A stretch of DNA of 64,000 bases from Magnetovibrio sp. (GCA_002722175.1 PBKU01000022.1:1-64000), one strand, 5' to 3'; shown: positions 48,783 through 57,445, counted from the first letter of the stretch. Numbers and translations: made by a program. Notes: a model not told the origin generated them from the letters alone.

Positions 48783-49562
48783 TTAGTCTTTTCGTATCAG
48801 GCAGTTATCAGATAGAGGGTTGATCGGGCTAAAATCCAGGTGATGTTTATAATCTGGACGCGTTGGTTTAAGCGGAGGATTGGAAACAGGGTTCACTATT
48901 AAGGAAAAAATCGAGCGATCCCAAGGTGACATATTACCGGGGGATCCATGAACAATCGTATCAAAAAAAATGAGTACAGTGCCTTTTTTTCCAGTAGCAG
49001 ATACTATGCCGTGACTTTCCACAAGCGACTTGACAACTTCATTGCTAACAACCCAAAGGGGGTAACTTGTTGAGGTCTTATCTAGCAGGGCCGCGTGATC
49101 CCCGTATTTATGTGATTGGGGAATAAAGTAAATTGGTCCGTTAAACTCTGTTACGTCATCGAGAAAGATATGGAGATTAACAGCCAGGGGTTTCTCAACA
49201 CCATCTTCTTCGCGATGAGTAGCAAAATCATAGTGCCATTGCCAAATTTCGCCTGAAAACGCTTCCTTGACGTTTACTTTAACCTGCTGAATATACAGCG
49301 GTTCAGAATAAATCTGTTTGGCCGGTTCAATTAATTTTGGATGGCTTACCAGTCTTTCAAATACACAGTCGCGTTTGTGAAGTCCCATTGAGGTTCTAAC
49401 ACACTGAGATTCCTTTTCTTTGATATTTCCGGGATGCTTTTCAGCAAAGAGAAACGGCAGACGTGATTTTATAGTTTTCACTTCCTCAAGCGAAAATCTT
49501 TCTTGCAGGATTAAAAATCCTTGCGTGTTAAGCTGATTTATCTCCCCGTCTAGGAGCTTCAT
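48783..49562 (-). CDS. PhyH-family 2-oxoglutarate/Fe(II) dioxygenase
   Basis: 259 residues of the phytanoyl-CoA dioxygenase family, which hydroxylates small molecules using 2-oxoglutarate and O2. Metal ligands His110 and Asp112 (in WQWHYDF) and His205 (in IVHGSPGN), with Arg216 (WDRSIFS) for 2-oxoglutarate. The general layout is similar to ectoine and amino-acid hydroxylases of this family. It is the first gene of an operon with an SHMT-type enzyme, so the product is probably a hydroxy amino acid. Confidence 0.87.
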   Translation of the reverse strand: MKLLDGEINQLNTQGFLILQERFSLEEVKTIKSRLPFLFAEKHPGNIKEKESQCVRTSMGLHKRDCVFERLVSHPKLIEPAKQIYSEPLYIQQVKVNVKEAFSGEIWQWHYDFATHREEDGVEKPLAVNLHIFLDDVTEFNGPIYFIPQSHKYGDHAALLDKTSTSYPLWVVSNEVVKSLVESHGIVSATGKKGTVLIFFDTIVHGSPGNMSPWDRSIFSLIVNPVSNPPLKPTRPDYKHHLDFSPINPLSDNCLIRKD

Positions 49563-49686
49563 TAGAAAATCCCTACCTAATTAAGTAATCTGCTATTATA
49601 ACACATTTAGCTCGCGTGTTCATCAAACTTCGAATGCAGAGGAAAGACAGAACAGAAAAAATTTGAAAGAACGCGGAAAAAGATCG

Positions 49687-50667
49687 TTATTTTATTAGAT
49701 GACGGTCATGAGGGATAGAGAAATCAATTTCTGGCCCCGTTGGAACAATCCTGGTTGGGTTAATAGTCGTGTGGCTCATATAATAGTGGTTTTTAATATG
49801 GTCCATCCGAACGGTTGCAGCGATCCCTGGATGCTGGTAGAGGTCACGGACATAGGAAAAAAGACTGGGATAGTCGACTAGTCGTTTCAGGTTGCATTTG
49901 AAGTGTCCGACGTAGACCGCGTCAAATCGGATTAGGGTTGTAAACAGGCGCCAATCCGCCTCCGTGAGGACTCTTCCGGTCAAGTAGCGCTGCCTACTTA
50001 AACGTTTTTCGAGCCAGTCGAGGGTTTCGAACAAGCTTGCAATTGCGTCATCATAGGCTTCCTGACTGGTAGCAAAGCCGGCCTTGTACACACCGTTATT
50101 GACATTTCTGTAGATACGGTCATTTAAATCATCGATTTCGTCACGAATATCAACCGGATAAAAATCATTTGGAGTGGCCCCTAGCCCATTGAAGGCGCTA
50201 TTAAACATGCGAATAATTTCTGAAGATTCGTTGGAAACAATGGTGTTTTTTTTTCTGTCCCACAACACAGGTACTGTAACTCTCCCACTATAGTTTTTTT
50301 CAGCCCGTGTATAAACTTGATGTAATTTTGTAGCATCATTGACCATGTCGGGGATAACGCCGTCAGCTGGCTCAAATGTCCAGCCCTGTTCTCCCATGTA
50401 CGAATTGACGACTGATAAGGAAACCATGTCTTCTAGTCCTTTCAGTATGCGGAAAATCAAGGTGCGGTGTGCCCATGGGCAGGCGAAGGAGATATAAAGG
50501 TGATAGCGATCAGCTTGAGCCAGAAATCCGGAATCCCCCGTTGGGCCAGGCTCTCCATCCAGGGTAATCCAGTTTCTAAACTGCGGTGCAGTGCGCTCAA
50601 ATCTTCCATTGGTGGCTTTTGTATCATACCATTTGTCGACCCACAGGCCATCCTGGAGAAGTCCCAT
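49687..50667 (-). CDS. Glutathionyl-hydroquinone reductase (Xi-class GST)
   Basis: 326 residues of the YqjG/ECM4 group, which removes glutathione from glutathionyl-hydroquinones. The catalytic Cys63 lies in FACPWAHRT, the class signature; the C-terminal helical domain has a LTEADWRLFTTLIRFDAVY block. It starts at the stop of the pirin gene (TAATG), so the two are translationally coupled; both are linked to quinone/phenol oxidation products. Confidence 0.92.
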   Translation of the reverse strand: MGLLQDGLWVDKWYDTKATNGRFERTAPQFRNWITLDGEPGPTGDSGFLAQADRYHLYISFACPWAHRTLIFRILKGLEDMVSLSVVNSYMGEQGWTFEPADGVIPDMVNDATKLHQVYTRAEKNYSGRVTVPVLWDRKKNTIVSNESSEIIRMFNSAFNGLGATPNDFYPVDIRDEIDDLNDRIYRNVNNGVYKAGFATSQEAYDDAIASLFETLDWLEKRLSRQRYLTGRVLTEADWRLFTTLIRFDAVYVGHFKCNLKRLVDYPSLFSYVRDLYQHPGIAATVRMDHIKNHYYMSHTTINPTRIVPTGPEIDFSIPHDRHLIK

Positions 50668-51557
50668 TATGGGTTCCTTCCACCGAAATTTCCATTTCGA
50701 TAGTCCTGAAATGCTTCGTAGAGCTCCTCTCTTGTGTTCATCACAAATGGACCACTGCGGGCCACAGGTTCATTCAGGCGTTTTCCCGTAATAAGGAGAA
50801 ATCTGGCCCCTTCTTTTCCTCCAGATACATAAACATGATTTCCGTTGCCAAGAATACCAAGTTCTTCTTTGCCAACTGGAGACCTGCTCATTCCTGTAAG
50901 AAGGGTTCCATGGATCACATACAGAAAGCTATTGTGGTCGTCTGGTATGTTCTGTTCAAAGGGTTGTTCTGCTGGACCCAGGTGAATATCGAGAAATATT
51001 GGTTCGGTATATGGATTATTTATGGGGCCCCTAGTGCCATTACTTGTGCAGCCGGAAATAACCTTGATTGAACCACCGTCACTTACTCTTTCACTTGGGA
51101 TATACGCAGCAGAAAACTCCTGATATGATGGTTTCACCATTTTTTTTGAGCCCGGAAGGTTGATCCATAGCTGGAAGCCTCGTAGGAGTCCGTTTTTCTG
51201 CTCTGGCATTTCCGAATGTACTATCCCCCTACCTGCCGTCATCCATTGTACTCCTCCGGCTTCGATGACACCTTCATGACTAGCATTATCTTTATGACGC
51301 ATACGTCCTGCTAGAAGATAAGTGACGGTTTCAAATCCGCGATGAGGGTGATCTGGAAAACCTCCCAGATAATCGGATGGCTTGTCAGACTGAAACACGT
51401 CAAATAGCAGGAATGGATCAATTAAATTGATGTTTTGAGCCCCAATATAGCGTATTAGCTGCACATTTTGACCATCCGATGTAGGATAACCAGACGTAGT
51501 TTGGGTCAGTTCCCGTATTTTTCTGTCGTGATTTTCAATTGTATCCTGCTTTGCCAT
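50667..51557 (-). CDS. Pirin family bicupin
   Basis: 296 residues with the two-cupin pirin fold. The N-terminal cupin carries the metal ligand pattern in FPDHPHRGFETVTYLLAG and SEMPE, with MTAGRGIVHSE. Bacterial pirins such as YhhW are quercetinase-like dioxygenases or redox sensors; role here unknown. First gene of an operon with glutathionyl-hydroquinone reductase. Confidence 0.9.
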   Translation of the reverse strand: MAKQDTIENHDRKIRELTQTTSGYPTSDGQNVQLIRYIGAQNINLIDPFLLFDVFQSDKPSDYLGGFPDHPHRGFETVTYLLAGRMRHKDNASHEGVIEAGGVQWMTAGRGIVHSEMPEQKNGLLRGFQLWINLPGSKKMVKPSYQEFSAAYIPSERVSDGGSIKVISGCTSNGTRGPINNPYTEPIFLDIHLGPAEQPFEQNIPDDHNSFLYVIHGTLLTGMSRSPVGKEELGILGNGNHVYVSGGKEGARFLLITGKRLNEPVARSGPFVMNTREELYEAFQDYRNGNFGGRNP

Positions 51558-51988
51558 TAATCCAGTTTTCCCCTGAACCTGATGGTTTCTGATCGCTACA
51601 AGGAGCGGACCTATCTAACCGCTAATTTAGTTTTCTAGTGTCAATTTTTACATAAATGCGACTATATTGGCATATTGGAGTAATATTAAGTTACGATTGA
51701 GTTTATTACGTCTAATTCGCTAGATGCCCAAAAAAATTGTAACATTATACTTTGTTTTCTGTTATTTTCTAGGTGTTTTGGTATTAATTAATTTAAAGGA
51801 AGTTCGTTAATACCAATTTCGTAAACCAAAATGAAATTCCAACAAAATTGTTATTGATGTTGGATTTAAATTAGCTTGTTCTTCTGATAGTTTCTTATCG
51901 TTTATTATCTTAATATGCTGTTGATGGTTTTATTTTTTCATATCAACGAGAAGTAAAGCCTTATGATAGCTAATGTTTATTAGAAGCA
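51558..51988. other. A+T-rich divergent intergenic region
   Basis: About 430 bp between the divergent pirin and folate/biopterin-type transporter genes, strongly A+T-rich. It holds the inverted repeat at 51778-51816. No RNA gene or additional coding frame was recognised. Confidence 0.55.
51778..51816. repeat. Perfect 10-bp inverted repeat upstream of the transporter gene
   Basis: TTGGTATTAA (51778-51787) and TTAATACCAA (51807-51816), 19 bases apart, about 175 bp before the transporter start. It could be an operator with widely spaced half-sites or a transcript hairpin; there is no T-tract. Confidence 0.45.
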
Positions 51989-53605
51989 ATGATTGATAAA
52001 ATATTTAGCTTTGTCGATGCAACTCTCTTCGATTTAGGTAGGCAGTTTAAGTGGAGCTATCTTCCTCCGTTAATGATCTATGTTGCAGCAGGAATATCCG
52101 GTCTAACCGGGATCGTTGGAATATTTTTCATTAAGGACTACCTCAATTTGTCGGCTGCATTTCTAGCCGGCCTTGGTTTTTGGGCAGGTATTCCGTGGGC
52201 CCTTAAAATGCCGTTGGGCCATCTTGTCGACCTTATATGGAAGCATAAAAACTACATGGTCTATTTCGGAGCTGGCGTTATAGCCCTGAGTCTCTTGATC
52301 ATGCATGGCCTTATTATTTATACCGAATGGATGGCAACCATGCTTCCCGTTGAAACATGGTATATTATCAGCGTTCTTCTTGCTCCGGTGGGCTACGTAG
52401 TCCAGGACGTTGTTGCAGATGCAATGACCGTGGAGGCGGTTCCACTTATTGATCGTGACGGCGAAAAGTACGGTCCAGATGCCATTAAGACCATGCATAC
52501 CACCATGCAAACTCTTGGTCGGTTTGCTGTAATTGGAGGTACTGTTTTGGTTGCTTTCTCAAACGTCCTTCTATTCAGAAATGCGGATGCTCTGGATCAA
52601 TCTTCTAAAATTGAGCTCTATGGGACAATCTATCTCTATGCTCTAATCATTCCTCTGGTTTCACTGGCAGGGGTCCTGCTCGCGAGCTATCTGAACAAGA
52701 AAAGAAAGCAGGAGCTTTTGGAAAAAGGGATTTCAGCAGCTTTGTTTGAGGTGCCTGTTGAAAAAACTCCAGTTAACTGGTGGATTTTGGGTGGCAGCCT
52801 TCTATTTGTCATATTTACTCTCGGCGTTGGGACTTTCAACGTTCCTTATGCTCAAGAAATAGTTTTTCTTGGTTCGGTTGCAATCATACTGTTCCTGATG
52901 CTGAGACTAATAAAGGAACTGCCTGAAGTGGGACGCCTTACCGTCGTTGGAACGGCAATAATAATATTTGTATTCAGGGCAATGCCGAGCCCTGGCCCCG
53001 GCCTTTCCTGGTTTGAAATTGATCGGCTTGGATTTAACGAGCAGTTTTTTTCTGTACTGTCGCTTTTGGCATCCGTATTAACTCTAATGGGTATAATTTT
53101 GCTACGCCCGTTTATGGCAAAAAATTCAATTTCAAGAATTATCGTTATTCTATCAATCGCCGGTGCGGTATTGTTTCTTCCTAGCATTGGAATGTTCTAT
53201 GGCATGCACCAGTGGACGAGTTCCCTTACGAATGGAATTGTTGATGCAAAATTCATTGCAATCCTGAACACCGCGTTAGAATCTCCCCTTGGTCAGGTTT
53301 CAATGATTCCATTGCTGGCCTGGATTGCCAAGAATGCACCCGGTCACCTTAAGGCAACTTTTTTTGCGGTTTTTGCGTCCTTTACCAACCTCGCATTATC
53401 AGCCGGCGCACTTTTTACCAAATACCTGAATCAAATTTTCGTCATAACGCGGGAAGTAAAGGACAAGGTCACTATGGAAATACTGACCTCGGCCGATTAT
53501 TCCGAACTGGGTTTGCTGTTGATTACAGTGACACTAGTAACCCTCTCAATTCCTATCCTCTGCGTCTGGGTGACAAACAGAACAAAACTAAAAACCTCGG
53601 AATAA
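51989..53605 (+). CDS. Folate/biopterin-type (FBT) membrane transporter
   Basis: 538 residues, about 12 membrane helices, of the BT1/FBT branch of the major facilitator superfamily. Family marks are KMPLGHLVDLIWKHKNYM after the second helix and GYVVQDVVADAMTVEAVP in the fourth. Characterised members import folates, biopterin or S-adenosylmethionine in protists, plants and cyanobacteria; the bacterial substrate is uncertain. Located alone after a long A+T-rich upstream region. Confidence 0.82.
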   Translation: MIDKIFSFVDATLFDLGRQFKWSYLPPLMIYVAAGISGLTGIVGIFFIKDYLNLSAAFLAGLGFWAGIPWALKMPLGHLVDLIWKHKNYMVYFGAGVIALSLLIMHGLIIYTEWMATMLPVETWYIISVLLAPVGYVVQDVVADAMTVEAVPLIDRDGEKYGPDAIKTMHTTMQTLGRFAVIGGTVLVAFSNVLLFRNADALDQSSKIELYGTIYLYALIIPLVSLAGVLLASYLNKKRKQELLEKGISAALFEVPVEKTPVNWWILGGSLLFVIFTLGVGTFNVPYAQEIVFLGSVAIILFLMLRLIKELPEVGRLTVVGTAIIIFVFRAMPSPGPGLSWFEIDRLGFNEQFFSVLSLLASVLTLMGIILLRPFMAKNSISRIIVILSIAGAVLFLPSIGMFYGMHQWTSSLTNGIVDAKFIAILNTALESPLGQVSMIPLLAWIAKNAPGHLKATFFAVFASFTNLALSAGALFTKYLNQIFVITREVKDKVTMEILTSADYSELGLLLITVTLVTLSIPILCVWVTNRTKLKTSE

Positions 53606-53764
53606 ACTATCAGAGGTCCGACTTTTGTTATCATTTTTCTGTTAGCAATCAATTAATCAAATCGCGCTACAATTTTAACAGAAAATTTTGTCGGCCATTA
53701 TCTAACCCTCGTTCGCCGAGTAAATGGTTTTCCGAATGTCCTAAAATTGACTGATATATTGCAA

Positions 53765-53795
53765 GATTGTAGTCTATAACTTATAGTCTACAATC
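53765..53795. promoter_or_regulatory. 31-bp near-perfect dyad upstream of the zinc-ribbon protein gene
   Basis: GATTGTAGTCTATAA, one central base, then TTATAGTCTACAATC: arms of 15 bp with a single mismatched pair, ending 19 bases before the start codon of the 53815 gene. Two TAGTCTA direct repeats lie within it. ATTGTAGTCTA resembles the ATTGTAGAC-type sites of GntR/FadR-group regulators. It could equally act as an mRNA hairpin. Confidence 0.6.
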
Positions 53796-53814
53796 TTTAA
53801 GGTATGAGTGATCG

Positions 53815-54483
53815 ATGACAAAATATCAGTTTTTATTCGAATGGCAGCGGTGTCCTGATGGCTATGCTATTTATGATTTGAAAGGAAAAGAAATCAATGA
53901 CCACCCTGTAGTCGACGATGAACAAAGTTGGGGAAGAGTAATGGTAGCGAGGTCGAACAGGATGGAAATTTTCAACCCATTCGATCGTCATGCTGCGATA
54001 CAAAGAGTTCTTCAAGACAAGAAGAATACCCATGGTTATCTCGATTTTGCGAAAATGTATGGTCTTCTCTCCCACCCGACAGAACCTGAATCCATTTCAA
54101 CTTTTTATCTTGTTGCGAGTGAACTGAGGACTATGTTCCGTTATTATGATAGCGGAAACATTTCGCGCTTAGAAAAACTCTATAATGAAAGTCGCTGGGG
54201 AAAGAATTCCCTTCGATTTGAAATAAATGACTCTGGCAGTGTCTTCGTTTCTCACAACCCTTTTACATTAAGAGATGCGCTTTGGGTTGAGTTTGGAGAA
54301 ATGGTTGCCAGAGGTGAAAACCACCAAGTATGTGCAGAGTGCGGTGTTTGGTACATGCCTGACCGGCAAAGGAGATCAAATTCAAAAAACGTTTTCTGCA
54401 GTGCTTCGCATTCAAAGAATTTCCACAACCGAAAAATTAAAGAGTCAAAAGAAGAAAAGAAAATAGTGTTATCCGATGGATAG
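53815..54483 (+). CDS. Hypothetical protein with C-terminal zinc ribbon
   Basis: 222 residues. Residues 1-160 form a soluble domain without recognised family. The C-terminus has C-x2-C (VCAECG), then WYMPDRQRRSN and FCSASHSKNFHNR, a treble-clef-like zinc site with a basic surface similar in style to CGNR-type zinc fingers, which bind nucleic acid. ATG start. The 31-bp dyad directly upstream suggests self-regulation or control by a neighbouring factor. Single gene on the plus strand. Confidence 0.6.
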   Translation: MTKYQFLFEWQRCPDGYAIYDLKGKEINDHPVVDDEQSWGRVMVARSNRMEIFNPFDRHAAIQRVLQDKKNTHGYLDFAKMYGLLSHPTEPESISTFYLVASELRTMFRYYDSGNISRLEKLYNESRWGKNSLRFEINDSGSVFVSHNPFTLRDALWVEFGEMVARGENHQVCAECGVWYMPDRQRRSNSKNVFCSASHSKNFHNRKIKESKEEKKIVLSDG

Positions 54484-54635
54484 CGTTTCAACCTAAATAT
54501 GTGAACCCATATTTTCTTTGTGTGTCCCAAAGTATATGATTTAAGATTAATACTTGGTTGTTTTAGAAAACTTGGATTCAGCTTCAAAGACTAAGTAAAT
54601 TTCACTAAATTCGGATAGATAGCGGGATATAAAAA

Positions 54636-55607
54636 ATGGTTGACGTTGCTGGGTTGGTTTTGCCCTTTTTCGGCTTGATTCTGTTGGGTTATATTTTGGC
54701 AAAGCTTATAAGGCAGGGTAGAGAAGCCATGGGATGGCTTAATGTTTTCATTATATACTTGGCCCTACCCGCCCTGTTCTTCAAACTTCTTTCTACCACC
54801 CCCGTCGCGGAACTGGTCAGTTGGAATTTCGTTTTAACAAATATTTTAGCAACCTTTACGGTTTTTCTTTCAGTTTTTTGCATTGCTAGGACTTTTCGAC
54901 ATTCAGGCACTGCGGAGGCAACAATACAGGGTCTTGGAGGGGCCTATGGAAATATCGGTTATATGGGGCCGGGGCTTGCTATTCTTGCCTTTGGAGAAGC
55001 AGCTGCAGTTCCAGTCGCGCTGGTTTTTTGTTTTGAAAATGTGATGCACTTCACAATTACGCCAGCCATGATGGCACTTTCAGGCAAAGAAAGAAAAACG
55101 GGTACGCAACTTATTTTTTCAGTTGCACGAAGTGTTGTTTTGCATCCATTTATTATTGCTACCGTTTTTGGCATTGGTGCAGCAGTTATTGAATTTGTTC
55201 CCCCTGTTCCAATTGAACGGCTTATGAGCTACCTCGCTCAAGCGGCTGCGCCCAGTGCATTATTTGCAATGGGTGTTACTTTAGGGGTAAGTTCGATCAA
55301 TAAGGTTCCAGTCGAGCTTTCGTATGTTGTTCCGTTCAAACTAATTTTTCATCCACTCGTAATGTATCTTTTTTTAAGTTTTATGGGCGATTTTGATGAA
55401 TTATGGGTATTTACAGCGGTACTTCTTGCAGCGCTGCCAACTGCTACTAATGTTTTTATCTTTGGCCAGCAATACGGGTTTTGGGTTGAGAATTCCTCAG
55501 CGTGCATTTTGGTTTCAACCATATTTTCTGTGCTAAGCGTATCGGTTCTACTTTTTCTTATTACCAATAACCTCGTCCCTGCCGATCTATTTCCTGATTC
55601 TGTTTGA
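54636..55607 (+). CDS. AEC family (auxin efflux carrier-type) transporter
   Basis: 323 residues with ten predicted membrane helices in two five-helix repeats. AEC family features include VDVAGLVLPFFGLILLGYIL at the start, LALPALFFKLLS and GAYGNIGYMGPGLAI with the conserved asparagine region. Bacterial AEC proteins transport malate/malonate and other organic acids. Substrate not evident; stands alone. Confidence 0.9.
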   Translation: MVDVAGLVLPFFGLILLGYILAKLIRQGREAMGWLNVFIIYLALPALFFKLLSTTPVAELVSWNFVLTNILATFTVFLSVFCIARTFRHSGTAEATIQGLGGAYGNIGYMGPGLAILAFGEAAAVPVALVFCFENVMHFTITPAMMALSGKERKTGTQLIFSVARSVVLHPFIIATVFGIGAAVIEFVPPVPIERLMSYLAQAAAPSALFAMGVTLGVSSINKVPVELSYVVPFKLIFHPLVMYLFLSFMGDFDELWVFTAVLLAALPTATNVFIFGQQYGFWVENSSACILVSTIFSVLSVSVLLFLITNNLVPADLFPDSV

Positions 55608-55956
55608 CTGTTTTCGACGAACTACATCGGCAAATAAAAGGACGAAAACCGAATACTAGAAATTTCTTGACCTTTGTCGTATCTCCTTACCACGCTTCTG
55701 TGCGATGGTGAGCAAAAAAGGTCTTCTTTACATGCAACAAATCGAAAGATTAGATATAGTATAGGTCCTGGCAACATTGTGATTGTTGTATTTTCAGAAA
55801 ATTGTACGTTTTTTATTTGCTTGAAGGCTCAGTTCTATTATCTATTGATAACATACTATTAATGCAATAATATTGCATTAGTTTATTTTTTTGGTTCAGA
55901 ATGTGGCTGTCTATCGTGGATCATTTTTGATAAATTTAAACGTAAAATGTGAAGAG
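55608..55956. other. Intergenic region ahead of the Fur-family gene
   Basis: About 350 bp. It holds the 10-1-10 palindrome at 55860-55880, the presumed operator. A 62-codon frame at 55674-55862 has no ribosome site or family likeness and is taken as chance. Confidence 0.55.
55860..55880. promoter_or_regulatory. Perfect 10-1-10 palindrome, Fur-superfamily-type operator
   Basis: TAATGCAATA, a central A, then TATTGCATTA: a perfect 21-bp palindrome in A+T-rich sequence about 75 bp upstream of the Fur-family start. Its core TGCAATAATATTGCA has the 7-1-7 form used by Fur/Zur/Mur repressors of alphaproteobacteria. Autoregulation of the downstream gene is the simplest reading. Confidence 0.75.
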
Positions 55957-56388
55957 ATGATTACAAATTATAAATCAAGCGCGATAGAGCGCTGTTATGA
56001 GGGTAATTTTTCGCTTACACCGCAACGTCTGATGGTTCTTGAAGCCGTTTCTGAACAAGAAAAACCGATTTCAGCATACGATTTAAGGGCAAAAATCAAG
56101 AAAATCGGTGCAGACCTTAATATAGCGACCATATATAGAATTTTGGATTTTTGGTGCAATTTAAGCCTCGTGCACCGAATTAGCGCAATAAATAAGTTCG
56201 TTCGGTGCACCGCCCCAGAAGAAAAACACATTCACGTCATTAACTGCTGCCAAAAATGCGAAGATCTAGTTGAAACATGTAATGAAGCCATGGGTCTCGA
56301 TCTAGAACGCGGGACAGCTCAGCTAGGCTTAAGTCTAACCACAAATGGTCATATTGAGATTCCTGTGATTTGCTCCCGGTGCGGGTAA
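55957..56388 (+). CDS. Fur-family metalloregulator (Fur/Zur type)
   Basis: 143 residues from the ATG at 55957; the frame is open upstream to a TTG at 55891, which would add 22 residues. The winged-helix DNA-binding part contains SLTPQRLMVLEAVSEQEKPI, SAYDLRAKI and LNIATIYRILDFW. The dimer domain has HIHVINCCQKC and a C-terminal CSRC, two CxxC pairs that bind structural zinc as in Zur and Fur. Which metal is sensed cannot be told. The perfect palindrome upstream is a natural operator. A small membrane protein gene follows by 7 bp, presumably co-regulated. Confidence 0.88.
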   Translation: MITNYKSSAIERCYEGNFSLTPQRLMVLEAVSEQEKPISAYDLRAKIKKIGADLNIATIYRILDFWCNLSLVHRISAINKFVRCTAPEEKHIHVINCCQKCEDLVETCNEAMGLDLERGTAQLGLSLTTNGHIEIPVICSRCG

Positions 56389-56395
56389 CGAAATA

Positions 56396-56764
56396 ATGGA
56401 GCATGTTCTTGATTACTACCTATATGGCCAAAATAGCAATTTGCGGGGTTTTGTTTTTGGCTTTGTCCACGTTGGAATTATGTTGTTGGGGTATTATTCG
56501 GGCTGGAGCATCAACCGATTTCTTAAACTTGTATCCAATGGCTATATTGCAGGCATATTGGGAGCAGGCTTATCGCATATAATTGCAGATCTAGTTGCTA
56601 GCTATTTAGACCCCCATGTAAGAAGCATGGTGGTTGGTATTGTGTTAGGTGGGATCATTCCGTTATTGTTCGTCCCACTTCTCGAGAAGTATGTCGTCAA
56701 AAGTCAACATCATATTGTTACCGGCGACCATGATGATGTTTCCAAAGACCTTAAGTCTCACTGA
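56396..56764 (+). CDS. Small membrane protein co-transcribed with the Fur-family regulator
   Basis: 122 residues, three predicted membrane helices (about 18-36, 45-70 and 77-97) and a hydrophilic tail with SQHHIVTGDHDDV, rich in histidine and aspartate. The ATG is 7 bp behind the regulator stop. No family recognised. The metal-ligand-like tail and the regulator pairing suggest a role in metal handling, which is an inference. Confidence 0.6.
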   Translation: MEHVLDYYLYGQNSNLRGFVFGFVHVGIMLLGYYSGWSINRFLKLVSNGYIAGILGAGLSHIIADLVASYLDPHVRSMVVGIVLGGIIPLLFVPLLEKYVVKSQHHIVTGDHDDVSKDLKSH

Positions 56765-56909
56765 GGGACATTATTTTCAATAACTGAGCAGCTACACTTT
56801 TAATAGCTCAGGTAAATTTTTCTGTGATACTTGATTTGCAAGTTCCGCATTACTATATCATTACCGCAGCTGATGCCATTTTCGGGTCAGTACTGTAAAT
56901 TTTAATAGG

Positions 56910-56962
56910 AACTCTGCCATTGTGGGGAGTTTCGTTTCATATCGCTTAAAGGAGGATATGCT
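56910..56962 (+). promoter_or_regulatory. 5' leader of hsp20 with a possible ROSE-like RNA thermometer
   Basis: Two successive hairpins are possible. The first (56910-56931) pairs AACTC with GAGTT and CCA with TGG. The second (56938-56960) pairs CATATC with GATATG and encloses UCGCU and the AGGAGG ribosome site; UCGCU fits the UYGCU consensus that pairs with the ribosome site in ROSE elements. It lies directly before the heat-shock gene start at 56963. Confidence 0.5.
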
Positions 56963-57445
56963 ATGCCTACATATGATCTTTCCCCTATGTTTCGTTATTC
57001 TGTTGGTTTTGACCGGATGCAGCAGCTTATGGATGCTGCACTTTCACGCTCAGAAGCTACTACCTATCCGCCGTACAATATTGAGACGGATGGAGAAAAC
57101 TCTTATCGTGTAAGTTTAGCGGTAGCGGGATTTAATAAGAAAGAGCTTGATATCTTCGTTGAAAACGAGACGCTGACCGTCACTGGTTCTAAGGCTGGTA
57201 TCGACGATGCTGACAATTATTTGCATCATGGTATCGCCGGTCGAAATTTTAAGCTTCAGTTTAACTTAGCGGAGCATATAAAAATTATTGGAGCAAATCT
57301 TGAGAACGGGGTTCTCTCAATTGATTTGGAGCGTGAGCTTCCAGATGCATTGAAGCCACGGCAGATCAAGATTGGATCAAATCCCGTTAAATCTTTTGCA
57401 GAAAAAGCAAAGAAAATGATCAGTGTAGAACAGGAAGCTGCTTAA
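56963..57445 (+). CDS. Small heat-shock protein, Hsp20/IbpA family
   Basis: 160-residue ATP-independent chaperone that binds unfolding proteins. The alpha-crystallin domain spans about 35-130: YPPYNIETDGENSYRVSLAV, AGFNKKELDIFVENETLTV and the conserved GxLxI-type motif ENGVLSIDL. The N-terminal start (YDLSPMFRYSVGFDRM) is typical of rhizobial class A IbpA proteins. AGGAGG lies seven bases before the ATG and may be masked by a ROSE-like hairpin at low temperature. A strong hairpin follows the gene. Confidence 0.93.
   Translation: MPTYDLSPMFRYSVGFDRMQQLMDAALSRSEATTYPPYNIETDGENSYRVSLAVAGFNKKELDIFVENETLTVTGSKAGIDDADNYLHHGIAGRNFKLQFNLAEHIKIIGANLENGVLSIDLERELPDALKPRQIKIGSNPVKSFAEKAKKMISVEQEAA

Noticed and set aside
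55674-55862. 62-codon frame upstream of the Fur-family gene
   Set aside because: No ribosome site, no family likeness, and it overlaps the palindromic operator.
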